A model generated the notes under the pieces. It worked only from the letters and a program-made list of their open reading frames with translations, made no database searches and was not told the origin of the DNA. This document shows, piece after piece, positions 1 to 8,657 of a stretch of DNA of 64,000 nucleotides. Position 1 is the stretch's first letter, and every line of letters begins with the position of its first letter. Position numbers and translations under genes: made by a program. Origin of the DNA: Rhodanobacter sp. MP7CTX1 (GTDB taxonomy: Bacteria; Pseudomonadota; Gammaproteobacteria; Xanthomonadales; Rhodanobacteraceae); NCBI RefSeq assembly GCF_014205795.1, contig NZ_JACHCN010000004.1, positions 300,510-364,509 on the forward strand, written 5' to 3'.

Positions 1-90
1 CTTCAGGCATATGCGCTCAGGCCTGTGGATGATTGGGCTAGGCCCGCTCCTGATTTTCTGGATTGGCGTTGTCGTTTCGGCCAGGTATGG

Positions 91-240
91 CGTAGGTTGG
101 GGTGAGCGTAGCGATGCCCAACGTCCCTGCGGAATGCTTGAGGTACCTGTTGGTGTTCGCACCGTTTACGCCAACCTACTCGCCGCGGAACGCTTGAGGT
201 AATTGTTGGGGTTCGCTCCGCTCACCCCAACCTACGGGCT
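91..240. repeat. Palindromic repeat family 2, two diverged copies
   Basis: The core GGGGTGAGCGTAGCGATGCC at about 98-117 is followed by diverged inverse arms ending in CGCCAACCTAC (about 170) and CTCACCCCAACCTACGG (about 223-237). The same family forms a much cleaner inverted repeat at 46431-46515. This suggests a dispersed intergenic palindrome, here in decayed condition. Confidence 0.6.
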
Positions 241-260
241 ACTCGCTGTGCTCTCTTCGA

Positions 261-331
261 GGCGCGACTTCAGTCGCGAATTGTCTGAGAGGTCTCATGG
301 AAGTGCGATCGCGACTGAAGTCGCTCCCACA
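261..331. repeat. REP-like palindrome, family 1 (copy 1)
   Basis: The arms GCGACTTCAGTCGCGA and its inverse TCGCGACTGAAGTCGC surround a roughly 35-base loop. The element recurs at 13749-13821 and 55641-55746. Just right of the element is the tail GGGTGCGCTCCTAC, which also follows the second copy. Repeats of this sequence are common between genes in Xanthomonadales and pseudomonads (general knowledge). Confidence 0.8.
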
Positions 332-402
332 GGTTTCCCGCATGCTCTCGCGCACCGGGTGCGCTCCTACAACGATAGAACTTTCGCAAACGAGGGGCGT
401 TT

Positions 403-1368
403 CTACGGCCAGAATCCGCGGATTCCGGCTACGCCCTGCCCGCTGTTCTGCCGGGCTTGCGCGACATGTGAGGGATCCATGCCGCCCAGCGCATAAACCG
501 GCAGCGCGGCGGCTTCGGCCAATGACTGGAACAGGGGCCAACCCATCGGCGATGTCTGCGGGTGACTGGCAGTGGCGGCGACCGGCGACAGCGTGGCGAA
601 GTCCACGCCGATGCGCACCGCATGGGCCAGCTGCGCCGCATCGTGGCAACTCGCGCCGACCACCTGCTGCAGCGGCAGCGGTCGTTCGGACAACGCCAGC
701 AGTTGTGCGCTCTTGAGATGCACACCGATACGCAGCTCGCGCGCACCGTCGATATCGCCGTTGAGCAGCAATTGCGCGCCGTGTCGACGAGCCAACGGCA
801 GCAGATCGGCGACCAGGTCGCGCACGAATTCCTGCGGCCATAGCGGCAGGCGCAGCTGGAACAGTTGCTCGCCACCTTCGATGGCCTGAGCAATTCGCTC
901 GAACCAGAGCGCGCACTTTTCCGGCGGTACATTCGCCGGCGTGATCAGGTAACTCGACGGTAGCCGCAAGGCCTGCAGGATCGGTCGATCAGCCGGGGTC
1001 AGCAGGGCCGGATCGACACGCGCTGGCTGTTGCCACTGCAACGCCTGCCCTTCCAGCGATTGCGGCGTGTCTCGCCATTCCAGGATCTGCCAGGTATCGA
1101 GTAGCAACGTGCGCTCGCCGTACTGCCATGGCACACGAATCAGTGGTTCGGCACGTTGCAGTTCGACGCCCAGTTCCTCGCGGCATTCGCGCGCGAGTGC
1201 CGCGAGTGGCGATTCACCAGGCTCGAGCTTGCCTCCGGGAAACTCCCACAATCCGGCCAGATGCTTGCCCGCCGGCCGCTGAGCCAGCAGTACGCGCCCG
1301 ATGGGGTCGCGCATGACGCCAGCCATCACGTGCATGACGTCCGATATCCGCGCGACGACTTCAGGCAT
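403..1368 (-). CDS. MutT-type Nudix hydrolase fused to a ThiE-like domain
   Basis: 321 residues. The N-terminal half is a MutT-like 8-oxo-dGTP pyrophosphohydrolase, expected to clean oxidised nucleotides from the dNTP pool. The Nudix box runs from G45 to G67 (GGK..P.ES, RECREELG) with all metal-binding glutamates present. Residues about 150-315 resemble thiamine-phosphate synthase (YALGGM near the C-terminus, a TIM-barrel tail). This two-domain form is known in gammaproteobacteria; the second domain's activity there is unproven. The ATG overlaps the folA stop by one base (TGATG), which favours this start over internal methionines and implies translational coupling with folA. Confidence 0.88.
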   Translation of the reverse strand: MPEVVARISDVMHVMAGVMRDPIGRVLLAQRPAGKHLAGLWEFPGGKLEPGESPLAALARECREELGVELQRAEPLIRVPWQYGERTLLLDTWQILEWRDTPQSLEGQALQWQQPARVDPALLTPADRPILQALRLPSSYLITPANVPPEKCALWFERIAQAIEGGEQLFQLRLPLWPQEFVRDLVADLLPLARRHGAQLLLNGDIDGARELRIGVHLKSAQLLALSERPLPLQQVVGASCHDAAQLAHAVRIGVDFATLSPVAATASHPQTSPMGWPLFQSLAEAAALPVYALGGMDPSHVAQARQNSGQGVAGIRGFWP

Positions 1369-1856
1369 CAGCTGTTGCGCAGGTACTCGACCATGTCGAA
1401 GTCATACGCGTGCTCGGCATCAGCCTTGTGATGCACGCGGGAAACTTCGGTCCAGTCGCTGAAATGCGTGCCGGGGAAGAACGTATCGGCACCGTCGACC
1501 GCGGCGCTGACCCAGGTCAGATACATGCGCCTGGCGCGCGGCAGTGCTTCGGAAAACACCTGCCCGCCACCGATCACCATCAGCCCCGTGTTGTCGGTGC
1601 GCGCCTGCGCCTCTTCGATCGAGCGCACGGTGATCTGGCCGGGAAAGGGGGCTTCGTGGCGGCGCGACAACACCAGATTGGTCCGATCCGGCAGCGCGCG
1701 ACCGATGGATACGGCCGTGTTGTAGCCCATCAACACATTCTTGCCGGTGGTCAGCTGCTTGAACCAGCGCAGATCGTCCGGCAGATGCCAGGGCAATTGA
1801 CCCTTGCGGCCGATGGCAAAGTTTTCATCGAGCGCCGCGATCATCGAAATAGCCAT
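1368..1856 (-). CDS. folA: Dihydrofolate reductase
   Basis: 162 residues, normal size for FolA. It reduces dihydrofolate to tetrahydrofolate with NADPH, replenishing the folate oxidised by thymidylate synthase, whose gene lies just upstream on the same strand. The N-terminus ISMIAALDENFAIG and the active-site stretch LPWHLPDDL are canonical. MGYNTAVSIGRALPDR corresponds to the usual MGRxTxxSIGRPLPGR segment. An in-frame start 48 bases further upstream exists, but the ATG at 1856 is preceded by AAGGAA at correct spacing and gives the conserved N-terminus. It shares one base with the downstream MutT-ThiE gene. Confidence 0.95.
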   Translation of the reverse strand: MAISMIAALDENFAIGRKGQLPWHLPDDLRWFKQLTTGKNVLMGYNTAVSIGRALPDRTNLVLSRRHEAPFPGQITVRSIEEAQARTDNTGLMVIGGGQVFSEALPRARRMYLTWVSAAVDGADTFFPGTHFSDWTEVSRVHHKADAEHAYDFDMVEYLRNS

Positions 1857-2035
1857 GAAAATTCCTTGAAAAACATGATCCGTTGAGTGACCCGCGTCTG
1901 CCATATGGCGCCGCCGATTGCGTCGAATCTTAGCAGGATGCGGTCGTGCCGAGATGAAATGGACAGCAGGAGGCCACCGTCACGAACGGCCTCTGACGAC
2001 CCGACCCACCCATCCAGAAACAACCCGGCTAAAGC

Positions 2036-2830
2036 TCAAACGGCTACCGCAGCCTTGATCGCCGGATGCGGGTCGTAACCCTCGATCACGATGTCCTCAT
2101 AGCGAAAATCGAAGATCGAGTGCACGTCGCCATTGAGGCGCAGGCGCGGCAGCGGCCGCGGTTCGCGGGTCAGTTGCAACCGGGCCTGCTCCACATGGTT
2201 GTCGTACAGATGCGCATCACCCAGCGTATGCACGAAGTCGCCCACGCCCAGCCCGCACACCTGCGCCACCATGTGGGTGAGCAGCGCGTAGCTGGCGATA
2301 TTGAACGGCACGCCCAGGAAGATATCGCCCGAACGCTGGTAGAGCTGGCAACTCAGCTTGCCGTTGGCCACATAGAACTGGAACAGGTTATGGCATGGCA
2401 TCAAGGCCATCTTCGGCAGCTCGCCCACGTTCCACGCGCTGACGATCAGTCGACGTGAATCGGGGTTGCGGCGGATTTCGTCGATCACCCAGGCGATCTG
2501 GTCGACCACGCTGCCGTCGGCCGTGGGCCACGCACGCCACTGCTGTCCGTAGACCGGGCCGAGGTCGCCGTTCGCATCGGCCCATTCGTCCCAGATGCGC
2601 ACGCCGTGTTCTTTCAGGTAGGCGATGTTGGTGTCGCCGCGCAGGAACCAGATCAGCTCGTGCACGATCGATTTCAGATGCAATTTCTTGCTGGTGACTA
2701 GCGGGAAACCTTCGGCCAGATCGAAGCGCATCTGCCAGCCGAACACGCTACGCGTGCCGGTGCCGGTGCGGTCGCTCTTTTCAGTGCCGTGCTCCAGCAC
2801 GTGGCGCAGCAGGTCGAGGTAGGCGCGCAT
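2036..2830 (-). CDS. thyA: Thymidylate synthase
   Basis: 264 residues, the same length as E. coli ThyA. It methylates dUMP to dTMP using methylene-tetrahydrofolate. Visible signatures: [11 protein letters not shown] near the N-terminus, [19 protein letters not shown], the catalytic Cys146 in LMPCH, and a DPHPAIK-type C-terminal tail. The frame is open a further 23 codons upstream, but those overlap lgt. The MRAYLDLL start begins two bases after the lgt stop, the usual lgt-thyA arrangement. With folA about 180 bases downstream, this is a dTMP-synthesis cluster. Confidence 0.97.
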   Translation of the reverse strand: MRAYLDLLRHVLEHGTEKSDRTGTGTRSVFGWQMRFDLAEGFPLVTSKKLHLKSIVHELIWFLRGDTNIAYLKEHGVRIWDEWADANGDLGPVYGQQWRAWPTADGSVVDQIAWVIDEIRRNPDSRRLIVSAWNVGELPKMALMPCHNLFQFYVANGKLSCQLYQRSGDIFLGVPFNIASYALLTHMVAQVCGLGVGDFVHTLGDAHLYDNHVEQARLQLTREPRPLPRLRLNGDVHSIFDFRYEDIVIEGYDPHPAIKAAVAV

Positions 2831-2832
2831 GC

Positions 2833-3723
2833 TCAGGCCTTGGCCGGGATGGGAGCGAGCGGCAACGTCGGTGCGTTGCGCGACAGGGCGAGCAGCCACA
2901 GGCCGACCACGATCAACGGCAGCGACTGCAGCTGTCCCATCGTCACCCAGCCGAATGCCAGGTAGCCTAATTGGGGATCCGGCAGCCGCACAAATTCCAC
3001 CGCGACGCGGAAGCAGCCGTACAGCAACGCAAACAGGCCGGACACCAGGTAACGCGGCCGCGGCTTCATCGACACCAGCCAGATCACCACAAACAAGACC
3101 GCGCCTTCGAGCGCCATCTCATACAGCTCCGAGGGATGACGGGTCAGGCCGCCGAACTGCTGCAACTGCGGCAACAACGCAGGGTGGCTGTCGACGTAGG
3201 CCAGATCATCGGCGCGCGCATTCGGAAAAATCATGCCCCATGCCAACGCGGTGGGCTTGCCCCACAGCTCACCGTTGATGAAATTGCCCAGTCGTCCGAG
3301 ACCCAGGCCGATCGGCACCAACGGCGCCACGAAGTCCATCGTGTCGCAGAAATGTAGCCGATGCCGCCGCGACCACCACCAGCTGGCCGCCAGCACGCCG
3401 AGCAGACCGCCGTGGAAACTCATGCCGCCGTCCCACACCCGGAACAGCGCCAGCGGCTCGCTCCAGATCCAGCGGATGCCGCCCGCGTAGTAGAACAGCA
3501 TGTACCACAGGCGACCGCCGATGATCACGCCCAGCATGCCGTAGAAAAACAGGTCGCTCAGCGCGTCCCGACTCACCGGCAAGCGGCCGCGGCGGCGACG
3601 GTATTCGCCCAGCACGGCAACGCAGAGAAACCCGAGCAGATACATCAAGCCATACCAGTGCACCTGGATGGGGCCGAGGCCGAAGGCGACTGGGTTGAAA
3701 TGGACAATGAATGGCTGCGTCAT
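2833..3723 (-). CDS. lgt: Prolipoprotein diacylglyceryl transferase
   Basis: 296 residues, a multi-pass inner-membrane enzyme. It transfers diacylglyceryl from phosphatidylglycerol to the lipobox cysteine of prolipoproteins, the first step of lipoprotein maturation. Hallmarks: [14 protein letters not shown] in the first membrane segment, MSFHGGLLG, and the Lgt signature [15 protein letters not shown]. The frame stays open 54 codons upstream, but that part translates a GC-rich intergenic repeat, so the ATG at 3723 (MTQPFIVHF) is chosen. thyA follows after two bases. Client lipoproteins in this window include LemA, TssJ and the 48.9 kb lipoprotein. Confidence 0.96.
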   Translation of the reverse strand: MTQPFIVHFNPVAFGLGPIQVHWYGLMYLLGFLCVAVLGEYRRRRGRLPVSRDALSDLFFYGMLGVIIGGRLWYMLFYYAGGIRWIWSEPLALFRVWDGGMSFHGGLLGVLAASWWWSRRHRLHFCDTMDFVAPLVPIGLGLGRLGNFINGELWGKPTALAWGMIFPNARADDLAYVDSHPALLPQLQQFGGLTRHPSELYEMALEGAVLFVVIWLVSMKPRPRYLVSGLFALLYGCFRVAVEFVRLPDPQLGYLAFGWVTMGQLQSLPLIVVGLWLLALSRNAPTLPLAPIPAKA

Positions 3724-3829
3724 GGAGTCTGGGCGGGCGGTAAAGGCCAAGTGTAACTGTGCGGCGTCGGTTGCTGCACTGCCTCGCGGCCCTGCGGCCC
3801 CACGCGATGAGCCGTGCTCGAGATGTGTC

Positions 3830-3873
3830 CCCTCCCCTCCTGGCGGGGGAGGGTTAGGGTGGGTCGCTTTTGG
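3830..3873. repeat. GC-rich repeat family 3, half element
   Basis: CCCCTCCTGGCGGGGGAGGG followed by a GGGTGGGTCGCTTTT tail matches one half of the elements at 10791-11105 and 19563-19665. The opposite arm is missing, so this is a truncated or solo half. Confidence 0.7.
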
Positions 3874-3973
3874 GCGTTGATGCAAGCTCGACCGACCCCT
3901 CTGAGTGCCCCCACGCGCTGGGAAAGGAGCGAAGTCGTCAACCCCGGGGGAATCTCGGAAGGCCGCCTTTGCT

Positions 3974-4058
3974 CGTCATCCCTGCGAAGGCAGGGACCCA
4001 GCGGCTTTCAGTTCTTGACGAGCAAGGGCACTGGGTTCCTGCCTTCGCAGGAATGACG
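3974..4058. repeat. Inverted repeat family 4
   Basis: The left arm CTGCGAAGGCAGGGACCCAG is answered by CTGGGTTCCTGCCTTCGCAG on the right, with outer ends CGTCAT / ATGACG and a loop of about 25 bases. A solo fragment (CCTGCCTTCGCAGGGACGA) occurs near 10747-10765. It resembles small dispersed palindromes seen in several proteobacteria. No coding potential. Confidence 0.75.
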
Positions 4059-4139
4059 GGCTGGGGGAGTGGGCTATTCGAAGTAGCCACGGCTAGCCAT
4101 GCGGGCTCGTCGTGCGGACAGCCGGACAGCCGGAAAGCG

Positions 4140-4643
4140 TCAGAGCAGGATCGGCCGATCCGGCAGTTCGTCCGGATTGTCCGTGCCGTCGCTGGGGAAA
4201 TGCTGCCTCAGCAGCGCATGCGCGGCGGCAATGCCTTCGATACTGCCTTCACGCCATTGCCCGCGGGCGTAGCAGTCTCGCATGCGCACGCAGATCGCCT
4301 CCCATTCGGCCGCCGTTACCCGTGCGGCGACGCCGCGGTCGGCGACGATCTCGATGCGGTGCTCGGCCATCAGCACGTAGAACAACACGCCGCTGTTGTG
4401 CTCGGTATCCCACACTCGCAGCTGGGCAAATACCTGCCGCGCGCGGGTCGGCGCGTCGAGGCCCTCAAGCACCGCCCACGGCGTCAGCCGTGACTCAATC
4501 GCGAAACGGACTTCACCCCGGTGCGAGCCTTCGCCAGCGGCGATCGCCGTGGTGATTTCGTCGAGCAGCGCGGGCGGAAAACGGCCATGCAATTGAAACC
4601 AGTGATTGAACAGATTGTTCAGCATTCGCTGCATGCGTGTCAT
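4140..4643 (-). CDS. TPM-domain protein, second gene of the lemA operon
   Basis: 167 residues. It resembles the TPM (YgcG/Psb32) fold: GEVRFAIESRL, VFAQLRVWDTEHNSGVLFYVLMAEHRIEIVAD and a C-terminal GIAAAHALLRQHFP helix. No signal peptide or clear membrane segment is visible. The ATG overlaps the stop of the preceding TPM gene by one base (TGATG); a much longer upstream frame is only the shadow of that gene's glycine-rich tail. Pairing of a short TPM protein with LemA and a secreted TPM protein is common, and the biochemical role is unknown. Confidence 0.85.
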   Translation of the reverse strand: MTRMQRMLNNLFNHWFQLHGRFPPALLDEITTAIAAGEGSHRGEVRFAIESRLTPWAVLEGLDAPTRARQVFAQLRVWDTEHNSGVLFYVLMAEHRIEIVADRGVAARVTAAEWEAICVRMRDCYARGQWREGSIEGIAAAHALLRQHFPSDGTDNPDELPDRPILL

Positions 4644-5536
4644 CACCAGCTCCCCGAAGCACCGCCGCCACCGAAGCCGCCGCCACCGCCGCTGAATCCG
4701 CCGCCGCCACCACCACCGAAACCGCCGCCACCGCCGAAGCCACCACCGCCAAATCCACCGAAGCCACCCCAGCCACCACCGCCGATGGAGCGCCCCCCAC
4801 CGCCGGGTAGCAACATCAGTGCGCCGCCGATCAGTGCGCCAAAAATGCCGGCACCCATTGAGACCAGCAGCCACAGCAGACCACCGGTAAGCACAGCACC
4901 CAGCGGCGCACGAACCCATGCACCCGCGCGGCCTAGCAGGTTGCGCAAAAACAGCGCCACGAACACGCCGATAAACAAGCCGTTTTGAAACCCGAGACCG
5001 TGACGCTCCTCGCCGGGAGCGCCCTTCACCGGCGCCGGCAACGCCTCGCCATTGATCAGCAGTGTCAGCGCACCGACCGCGTCGCTGATACCACCGAAGT
5101 AGTCGTTGCTGCGGAATTTCGGTGCGATGTATTCGCGAATGATGCGCGCGCAGGCCGCATCGGGAATGGCGCCTTCCAGGCCGTAGCCCACTTCGATGCG
5201 TACTTGGTGATCGTCCTTGACGATCAGTAGAAACACGCCATCGTCGATACCCTTGCGACCGATCTTGTTCGCCTCGGCGACTGCCAGCGAATAGTCATCG
5301 ATGTCCTGCTGCGCCGTGGTGCCCACCATCAGCACCACCAGCTGTGCACCCTTGGTTTTTTCCAGCGAGACCAGTTGCGCGTCCAGTTGATCGACCTGCG
5401 CCGCGGTCAGCGTGCCGGTGAGATCCGTCACATGCCGCGCCAGCTTCGGCACGGCATCGGCCGCATGCAGCAGGGCCGGCGACAGCAACGCCATCGCCAG
5501 CACGAGCAACAGGCGCGGAAAGCGCCGAAACATCAT
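4643..5536 (-). CDS. Secreted/membrane TPM-domain protein with glycine-rich tail (YgcG family)
   Basis: About 297 residues. A signal peptide (FPRLLLVLAMALLSPALLHA) precedes a TPM domain at about 30-180 (LTGTLTAAQVDQLDAQL, DDGVFLLIVKDDHQVRIEVGYGLEG, NDYFGGI). One or two membrane segments follow (FIGVFVALFLRNLL, TGGLLWLLVSMGAGIF). The last 50 or so residues are almost pure Gly/Phe repeats (GGFGGGG type) ending SGSW, the usual YgcG tail. The preferred ATG overlaps the lemA stop (TGATGATG). Proposed roles for the family range from phosphatase to membrane-complex assembly; none is established here. Confidence 0.9.
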   Translation of the reverse strand: MMFRRFPRLLLVLAMALLSPALLHAADAVPKLARHVTDLTGTLTAAQVDQLDAQLVSLEKTKGAQLVVLMVGTTAQQDIDDYSLAVAEANKIGRKGIDDGVFLLIVKDDHQVRIEVGYGLEGAIPDAACARIIREYIAPKFRSNDYFGGISDAVGALTLLINGEALPAPVKGAPGEERHGLGFQNGLFIGVFVALFLRNLLGRAGAWVRAPLGAVLTGGLLWLLVSMGAGIFGALIGGALMLLPGGGGRSIGGGGWGGFGGFGGGGFGGGGGFGGGGGGGFSGGGGGFGGGGASGSW

Positions 5537-6156
5537 CAATGCGCCGAGGCGGCGGGCGCCGGTGCGCTGTTGCCGAAGTCCACCGTCGGTGCGGTGGAAA
5601 TCGCTTTCTCGTTTTCCACGCTGAAGTTTGGCTTCACCTGATAGCCGAACATTTTCGCGGTGAGATTGTTCGGGAACGTGCGGATCATCGAGTTGTAGTC
5701 CTGTACCGAGGACACGTAACGGTTGCGCGCCACCGTAATGCGGTTCTCGGTACCTTCCAGCTGGGCCTGCAGGTTCTGGAACAAGCCGTCGGCCTTGAGG
5801 TTGGGGTAGTTCTCGCTGACCACCATCAGCCGCGACAGCGCATTGCCCAATTCACCCTGTGCGGCCTGGAATTTCGCCAGCGCGGCCGGATCGTTCGCCA
5901 GCTCCGGCGTCACCTGGACGCTGCCGACCTTCGCACGGGCATTGGTCACTTCGGTGAACACTTTTTCCTCGTGTTGGGCGTAACCCTTCACCGTGTTGAC
6001 CAGGTTGGGCACCAGGTCGGAACGACGCTGATACTGGTTGAGCACTTCAGACCAGGCTGCCTTGACTGCTTCGTCCTGTCGCTGGATGGCGTTGTAGCCA
6101 CAGCCGGCAACGCTGAAGGCCAGCAACAACAGCACGAGATTGCGAAGAAATTTCAT
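5536..6156 (-). CDS. lemA: LemA family lipoprotein
   Basis: 206 residues. The N-terminus has a lipoprotein signal with lipobox VAGC (Cys19). The LemA core follows: YNAIQRQDEAVKAAWSEVLNQYQRRSDLVPNLV, a long helical region, and the C-terminal MIRTFPNNLTAKMFGY with KPNFSVE. The final residues are an Ala/Pro-rich tail. It is the first gene of a three-gene operon with two TPM-domain proteins, an arrangement seen in many Gram-negatives. Function is not established; a membrane-associated scaffold is the usual guess. Confidence 0.94.
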   Translation of the reverse strand: MKFLRNLVLLLLAFSVAGCGYNAIQRQDEAVKAAWSEVLNQYQRRSDLVPNLVNTVKGYAQHEEKVFTEVTNARAKVGSVQVTPELANDPAALAKFQAAQGELGNALSRLMVVSENYPNLKADGLFQNLQAQLEGTENRITVARNRYVSSVQDYNSMIRTFPNNLTAKMFGYQVKPNFSVENEKAISTAPTVDFGNSAPAPAASAH

Positions 6157-6243
6157 GGGGTCGCTCCGATCCGGTGGAAGACCATTCCATCATCCCATAT
6201 CTGCTCGCCGCATCGCGACGGGCCTGGACAGCGAAGACCCGGC

Positions 6244-6618
6244 TCAGCCGAGCAGACGCGGACCGAGGATCAGGCCCCAGCTAAGCACCACCAGCACCAG
6301 CAGCAGGAAGACCGCCGCCGAACCCATGTCCTTGGCGCGGCCAGCCAGTTCGTGGAATTCCGGGCTGACCTTGTCGACCACCGCCTCGATCGCCGAATTG
6401 AGCAGCTCGGCCGACAGCACGAGGATCGACGGGAAAACCAGCGCGAGTTTTTCCAGCGCACCATGCCCCAGCCACAGGCCGAGCGGAATCAGCACGATCG
6501 CCAGGCTGGCTTCAAGCCGGAACGACGCCTCATGCCGCCAGCCAGCCCTGAAGCCTTTCATCGACCACTGGAACGCCATCCAGAGTTGCTTCGGACCGCG
6601 AAAACCTTCGGCTGCCAT
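6244..6618 (-). CDS. dgkA: Diacylglycerol kinase (DgkA type)
   Basis: 124 residues with three membrane helices. It phosphorylates diacylglycerol to phosphatidic acid, recycling lipid left over from periplasmic glucan or lipopolysaccharide modification. The family signature is clear: GWRHEASFRLE and the active-site stretch SAELLNSAIEAVVDKVSPEFHELAGRAKDMGSAAV. It is separated by about 90 bases from lemA and may have its own promoter. Confidence 0.95.
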   Translation of the reverse strand: MAAEGFRGPKQLWMAFQWSMKGFRAGWRHEASFRLEASLAIVLIPLGLWLGHGALEKLALVFPSILVLSAELLNSAIEAVVDKVSPEFHELAGRAKDMGSAAVFLLLVLVVLSWGLILGPRLLG

Positions 6619-7002
6619 TTCGACGCGACCGCTCAGGCAGCAGCCGGCAGCGACTGCCCGGCATCAAGATGGAAGGTACGCCCGGCGACGAAAATCCAGG
6701 CCGTCGTCAAGGGGCTCGACTGCAAAAGCTCGGTGATCGGCATCCTGGGGCAAGCTCCGGAAAGCGGGCGGGCACAAGCGGGCAATGATGCCACAAGCGT
6801 CGATGCCGCAAGCGGCCGGGGCCTCTTTATCACATGCGGAGCAGTGCTGATGGGCGCAAATCGTAACTTTTTGTCATGCCGCAGTGCAGCTACACCGGAA
6901 TGACGAATAGGTTACGCTTCAGCGGTTGTAGCCCGTTCAGGGTTGCAGTGAACGGGTAGCGCCGAGGCGCCGCCATGATTTGAATCACGCACGGAAAAGA
7001 GT
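6619..7002. other. Divergent intergenic region between dgkA and the POT transporter gene
   Basis: No gene I can support; a 66-codon minus-strand frame at 6633-6833 has no recognisable content. The 5' leader of the transporter gene contains a hairpin at 6932-6956 (CCCGTTCA / TGAACGGG, 9-base loop) about 45 bases before the start codon. Confidence 0.5.
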
Positions 7003-8562
7003 ATGGCAATTCAGAATCCGCCGGTCTCCCAGAATCGCTCCTTCAGCACAGTCTTCCTGATCGAGATGTGGGAGCGCTTCGGCTTTTACGGCATGCAGGT
7101 ATTGATGGTCACCTACATGATGAAGAAGCTTGGCTTCATCGATACCAAGGCCAACCTGGTCTGGGGCGCAGCAGCGGCATTGATCTATGCCACACCGGCG
7201 ATCGGCGGCTGGGTTGGCGACAAGTTGATCGGCACGCGTCGCACCATGCTGATCGGTGCGGTGGTTTTGACTCTCGGCTATGCGATGTTGTGGATCCCGA
7301 CCAACAACGCTTACTTTCTGTATGTCGCTCTGGGCGTGATCGTCGTGGGTAACGGCTTCTTCAAGCCGAACGCCGGCAACCTTGTGCGCAAGATCTATGA
7401 GGGTGACGACACCCGCATCGACAGCGCATTCACCATCTACTACATGGCCGTGAATCTCGGCTCAATGTTTTCGATGACGCTGACGCCGCTGATCCGCGAC
7501 TACGTAGGTGCACGCTACGGCGACGAGCTGGGTTGGCACACCGCATTCGGTGTCTGCGCGGTCGGCCTGCTGCTGGGTCTCGGCAACTACATACTGATGT
7601 ACCGGACGCTTGCACACGTCGGATCACCGGCAGATGAAAAGCCTTTGAATCTTGGCAAAGCAGCCGGGATTTTCGTCGCAGCAGTTGGCATGGTGTTTAT
7701 CGCCGCTGCCATCCTGCAAAGTCTGTTGATCGCCAAAGTCTGCGTGTACGCGGCCGGCGTCGTTATCCTCGGCATCTTTTTCCACTTGATCCGAAGCAGC
7801 CAGAAGAACGAACGTGCCGGTCTGATCGCCGCGCTGGTCTTGACCGTGCAGACGATCTTTTTCTTCATCTTCTACGCTCAGATGGCGACCTCGCTGAACC
7901 TGTTCGCGCAGCACAACGTCGATCTTTCGTTCAACATCTTCGGCTTCCATTTGTTCAACTGGATTCCCGAGCAGTACCAGAATCTGAATGCGATCTGGAT
8001 CGTGCTGCTCAGTCCGGTGTTGGTACTCATCTACAACACACTTGGTCGGATCGGCAAGGATCCATCGGTAGCCATCAAGTTCGCTTTTGGCTTTGCTGCC
8101 GTCGCGCTGGGCTTCTTCATTTACGGCGTCGGTGCGCTGGGTGCGGTCAACGGCCAGGTTTCGTCGTGGATCATGGTGTGGGGCTACGGCCTTTATTCCC
8201 TAGGCGAGCTGCTGGTCAGCGGCCTCGGGCTGGCGATGATCGCCCGCTACGTGCCCTCGCGCATGGGCGGCTTCATGATGGGCGCCTACTTCGTAGCCGT
8301 CGGCATCTCGCAGTACCTGGGCAGTGTGGTGGCGAACGGCGCGCACATTCCGGACAACATCACCAACCCGGTCGAATCGCTGGTGATCTATACCCATCTT
8401 TTCAACATCCTCGGCTTCGTCGGCCTGGCCTGCACGGGTGTCGCGCTGGGGATACTGCCGCTGATGAAAAAGCTGTCGACCGGCCATGCCGACGCGGCCG
8501 CCAGCCATGTCCCGCTGCCGGCTGTTCGCAGTGAGGAATTCGACACGCCACCGCTGCACTGA
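7003..8562 (+). CDS. Proton-dependent oligopeptide (POT/PTR2) transporter
   Basis: 519 residues, a major-facilitator protein with about 12-14 membrane segments that imports di- or tripeptides with protons. POT hallmarks are present: the ExxER-type EMWERFGFYGM in helix 1, GNGFFKPNAGNLV, and FTIYYMAVNLGS (PTR2 signature). The ATG has GGAAAAGAG before it. It lies upstream of a RegB/RegA-type pair on the same strand but with a 95-base gap. The substrate is inferred from the family only. Confidence 0.93.
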   Translation: MAIQNPPVSQNRSFSTVFLIEMWERFGFYGMQVLMVTYMMKKLGFIDTKANLVWGAAAALIYATPAIGGWVGDKLIGTRRTMLIGAVVLTLGYAMLWIPTNNAYFLYVALGVIVVGNGFFKPNAGNLVRKIYEGDDTRIDSAFTIYYMAVNLGSMFSMTLTPLIRDYVGARYGDELGWHTAFGVCAVGLLLGLGNYILMYRTLAHVGSPADEKPLNLGKAAGIFVAAVGMVFIAAAILQSLLIAKVCVYAAGVVILGIFFHLIRSSQKNERAGLIAALVLTVQTIFFFIFYAQMATSLNLFAQHNVDLSFNIFGFHLFNWIPEQYQNLNAIWIVLLSPVLVLIYNTLGRIGKDPSVAIKFAFGFAAVALGFFIYGVGALGAVNGQVSSWIMVWGYGLYSLGELLVSGLGLAMIARYVPSRMGGFMMGAYFVAVGISQYLGSVVANGAHIPDNITNPVESLVIYTHLFNILGFVGLACTGVALGILPLMKKLSTGHADAAASHVPLPAVRSEEFDTPPLH

Positions 8563-8657
8563 GAGCCCTCCATGGACTGAGAACCCTCCGTGCGTTGCCA
8601 TTTAGCCGCCGTGCAACGCACGGCGGTTTCCTGCAGGTTCCGAGCGAGCAAGCCGGG

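Larger units (their letters stand above)
1..402. other. Intergenic left edge, no supported gene
   Basis: No reading frame here has codon structure or recognisable protein content. The stretch consists mainly of two kinds of palindromic repeat, listed separately, and ends at the stop codon of the MutT-ThiE gene, which reads leftward from the other side. Whatever gene lies further left is outside the window. Confidence 0.7.
3724..4139. other. Intergenic region between lgt and the TPM operon
   Basis: No supported gene in 416 bases. It holds a half copy of the GC-rich repeat (3830-3873) and an inverted repeat (3974-4058), both listed separately. A promoter for lgt must lie in the part nearest 3724, but I see no convincing -35/-10 pair. 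Confidence 0.6.

Noticed and set aside
3724..3885. N-terminal extension of lgt by 54 codons
   Set aside because: It translates a GC-rich repeat, and Lgt proteins start at the [13 protein letters not shown] position.
4665..4790. Proline-rich plus-strand protein (PPPPPKPP type)
   Set aside because: Antisense to the glycine-rich tail of the TPM protein, which has a clear family pattern.
6633..6833. 66-codon minus-strand frame upstream of dgkA
   Set aside because: No signal, domain or ribosome site; probably chance in GC-rich DNA.
5539..6903. 454-codon plus-strand frame over lemA and dgkA
   Set aside because: It covers two well-supported minus-strand genes and has no recognisable domain.
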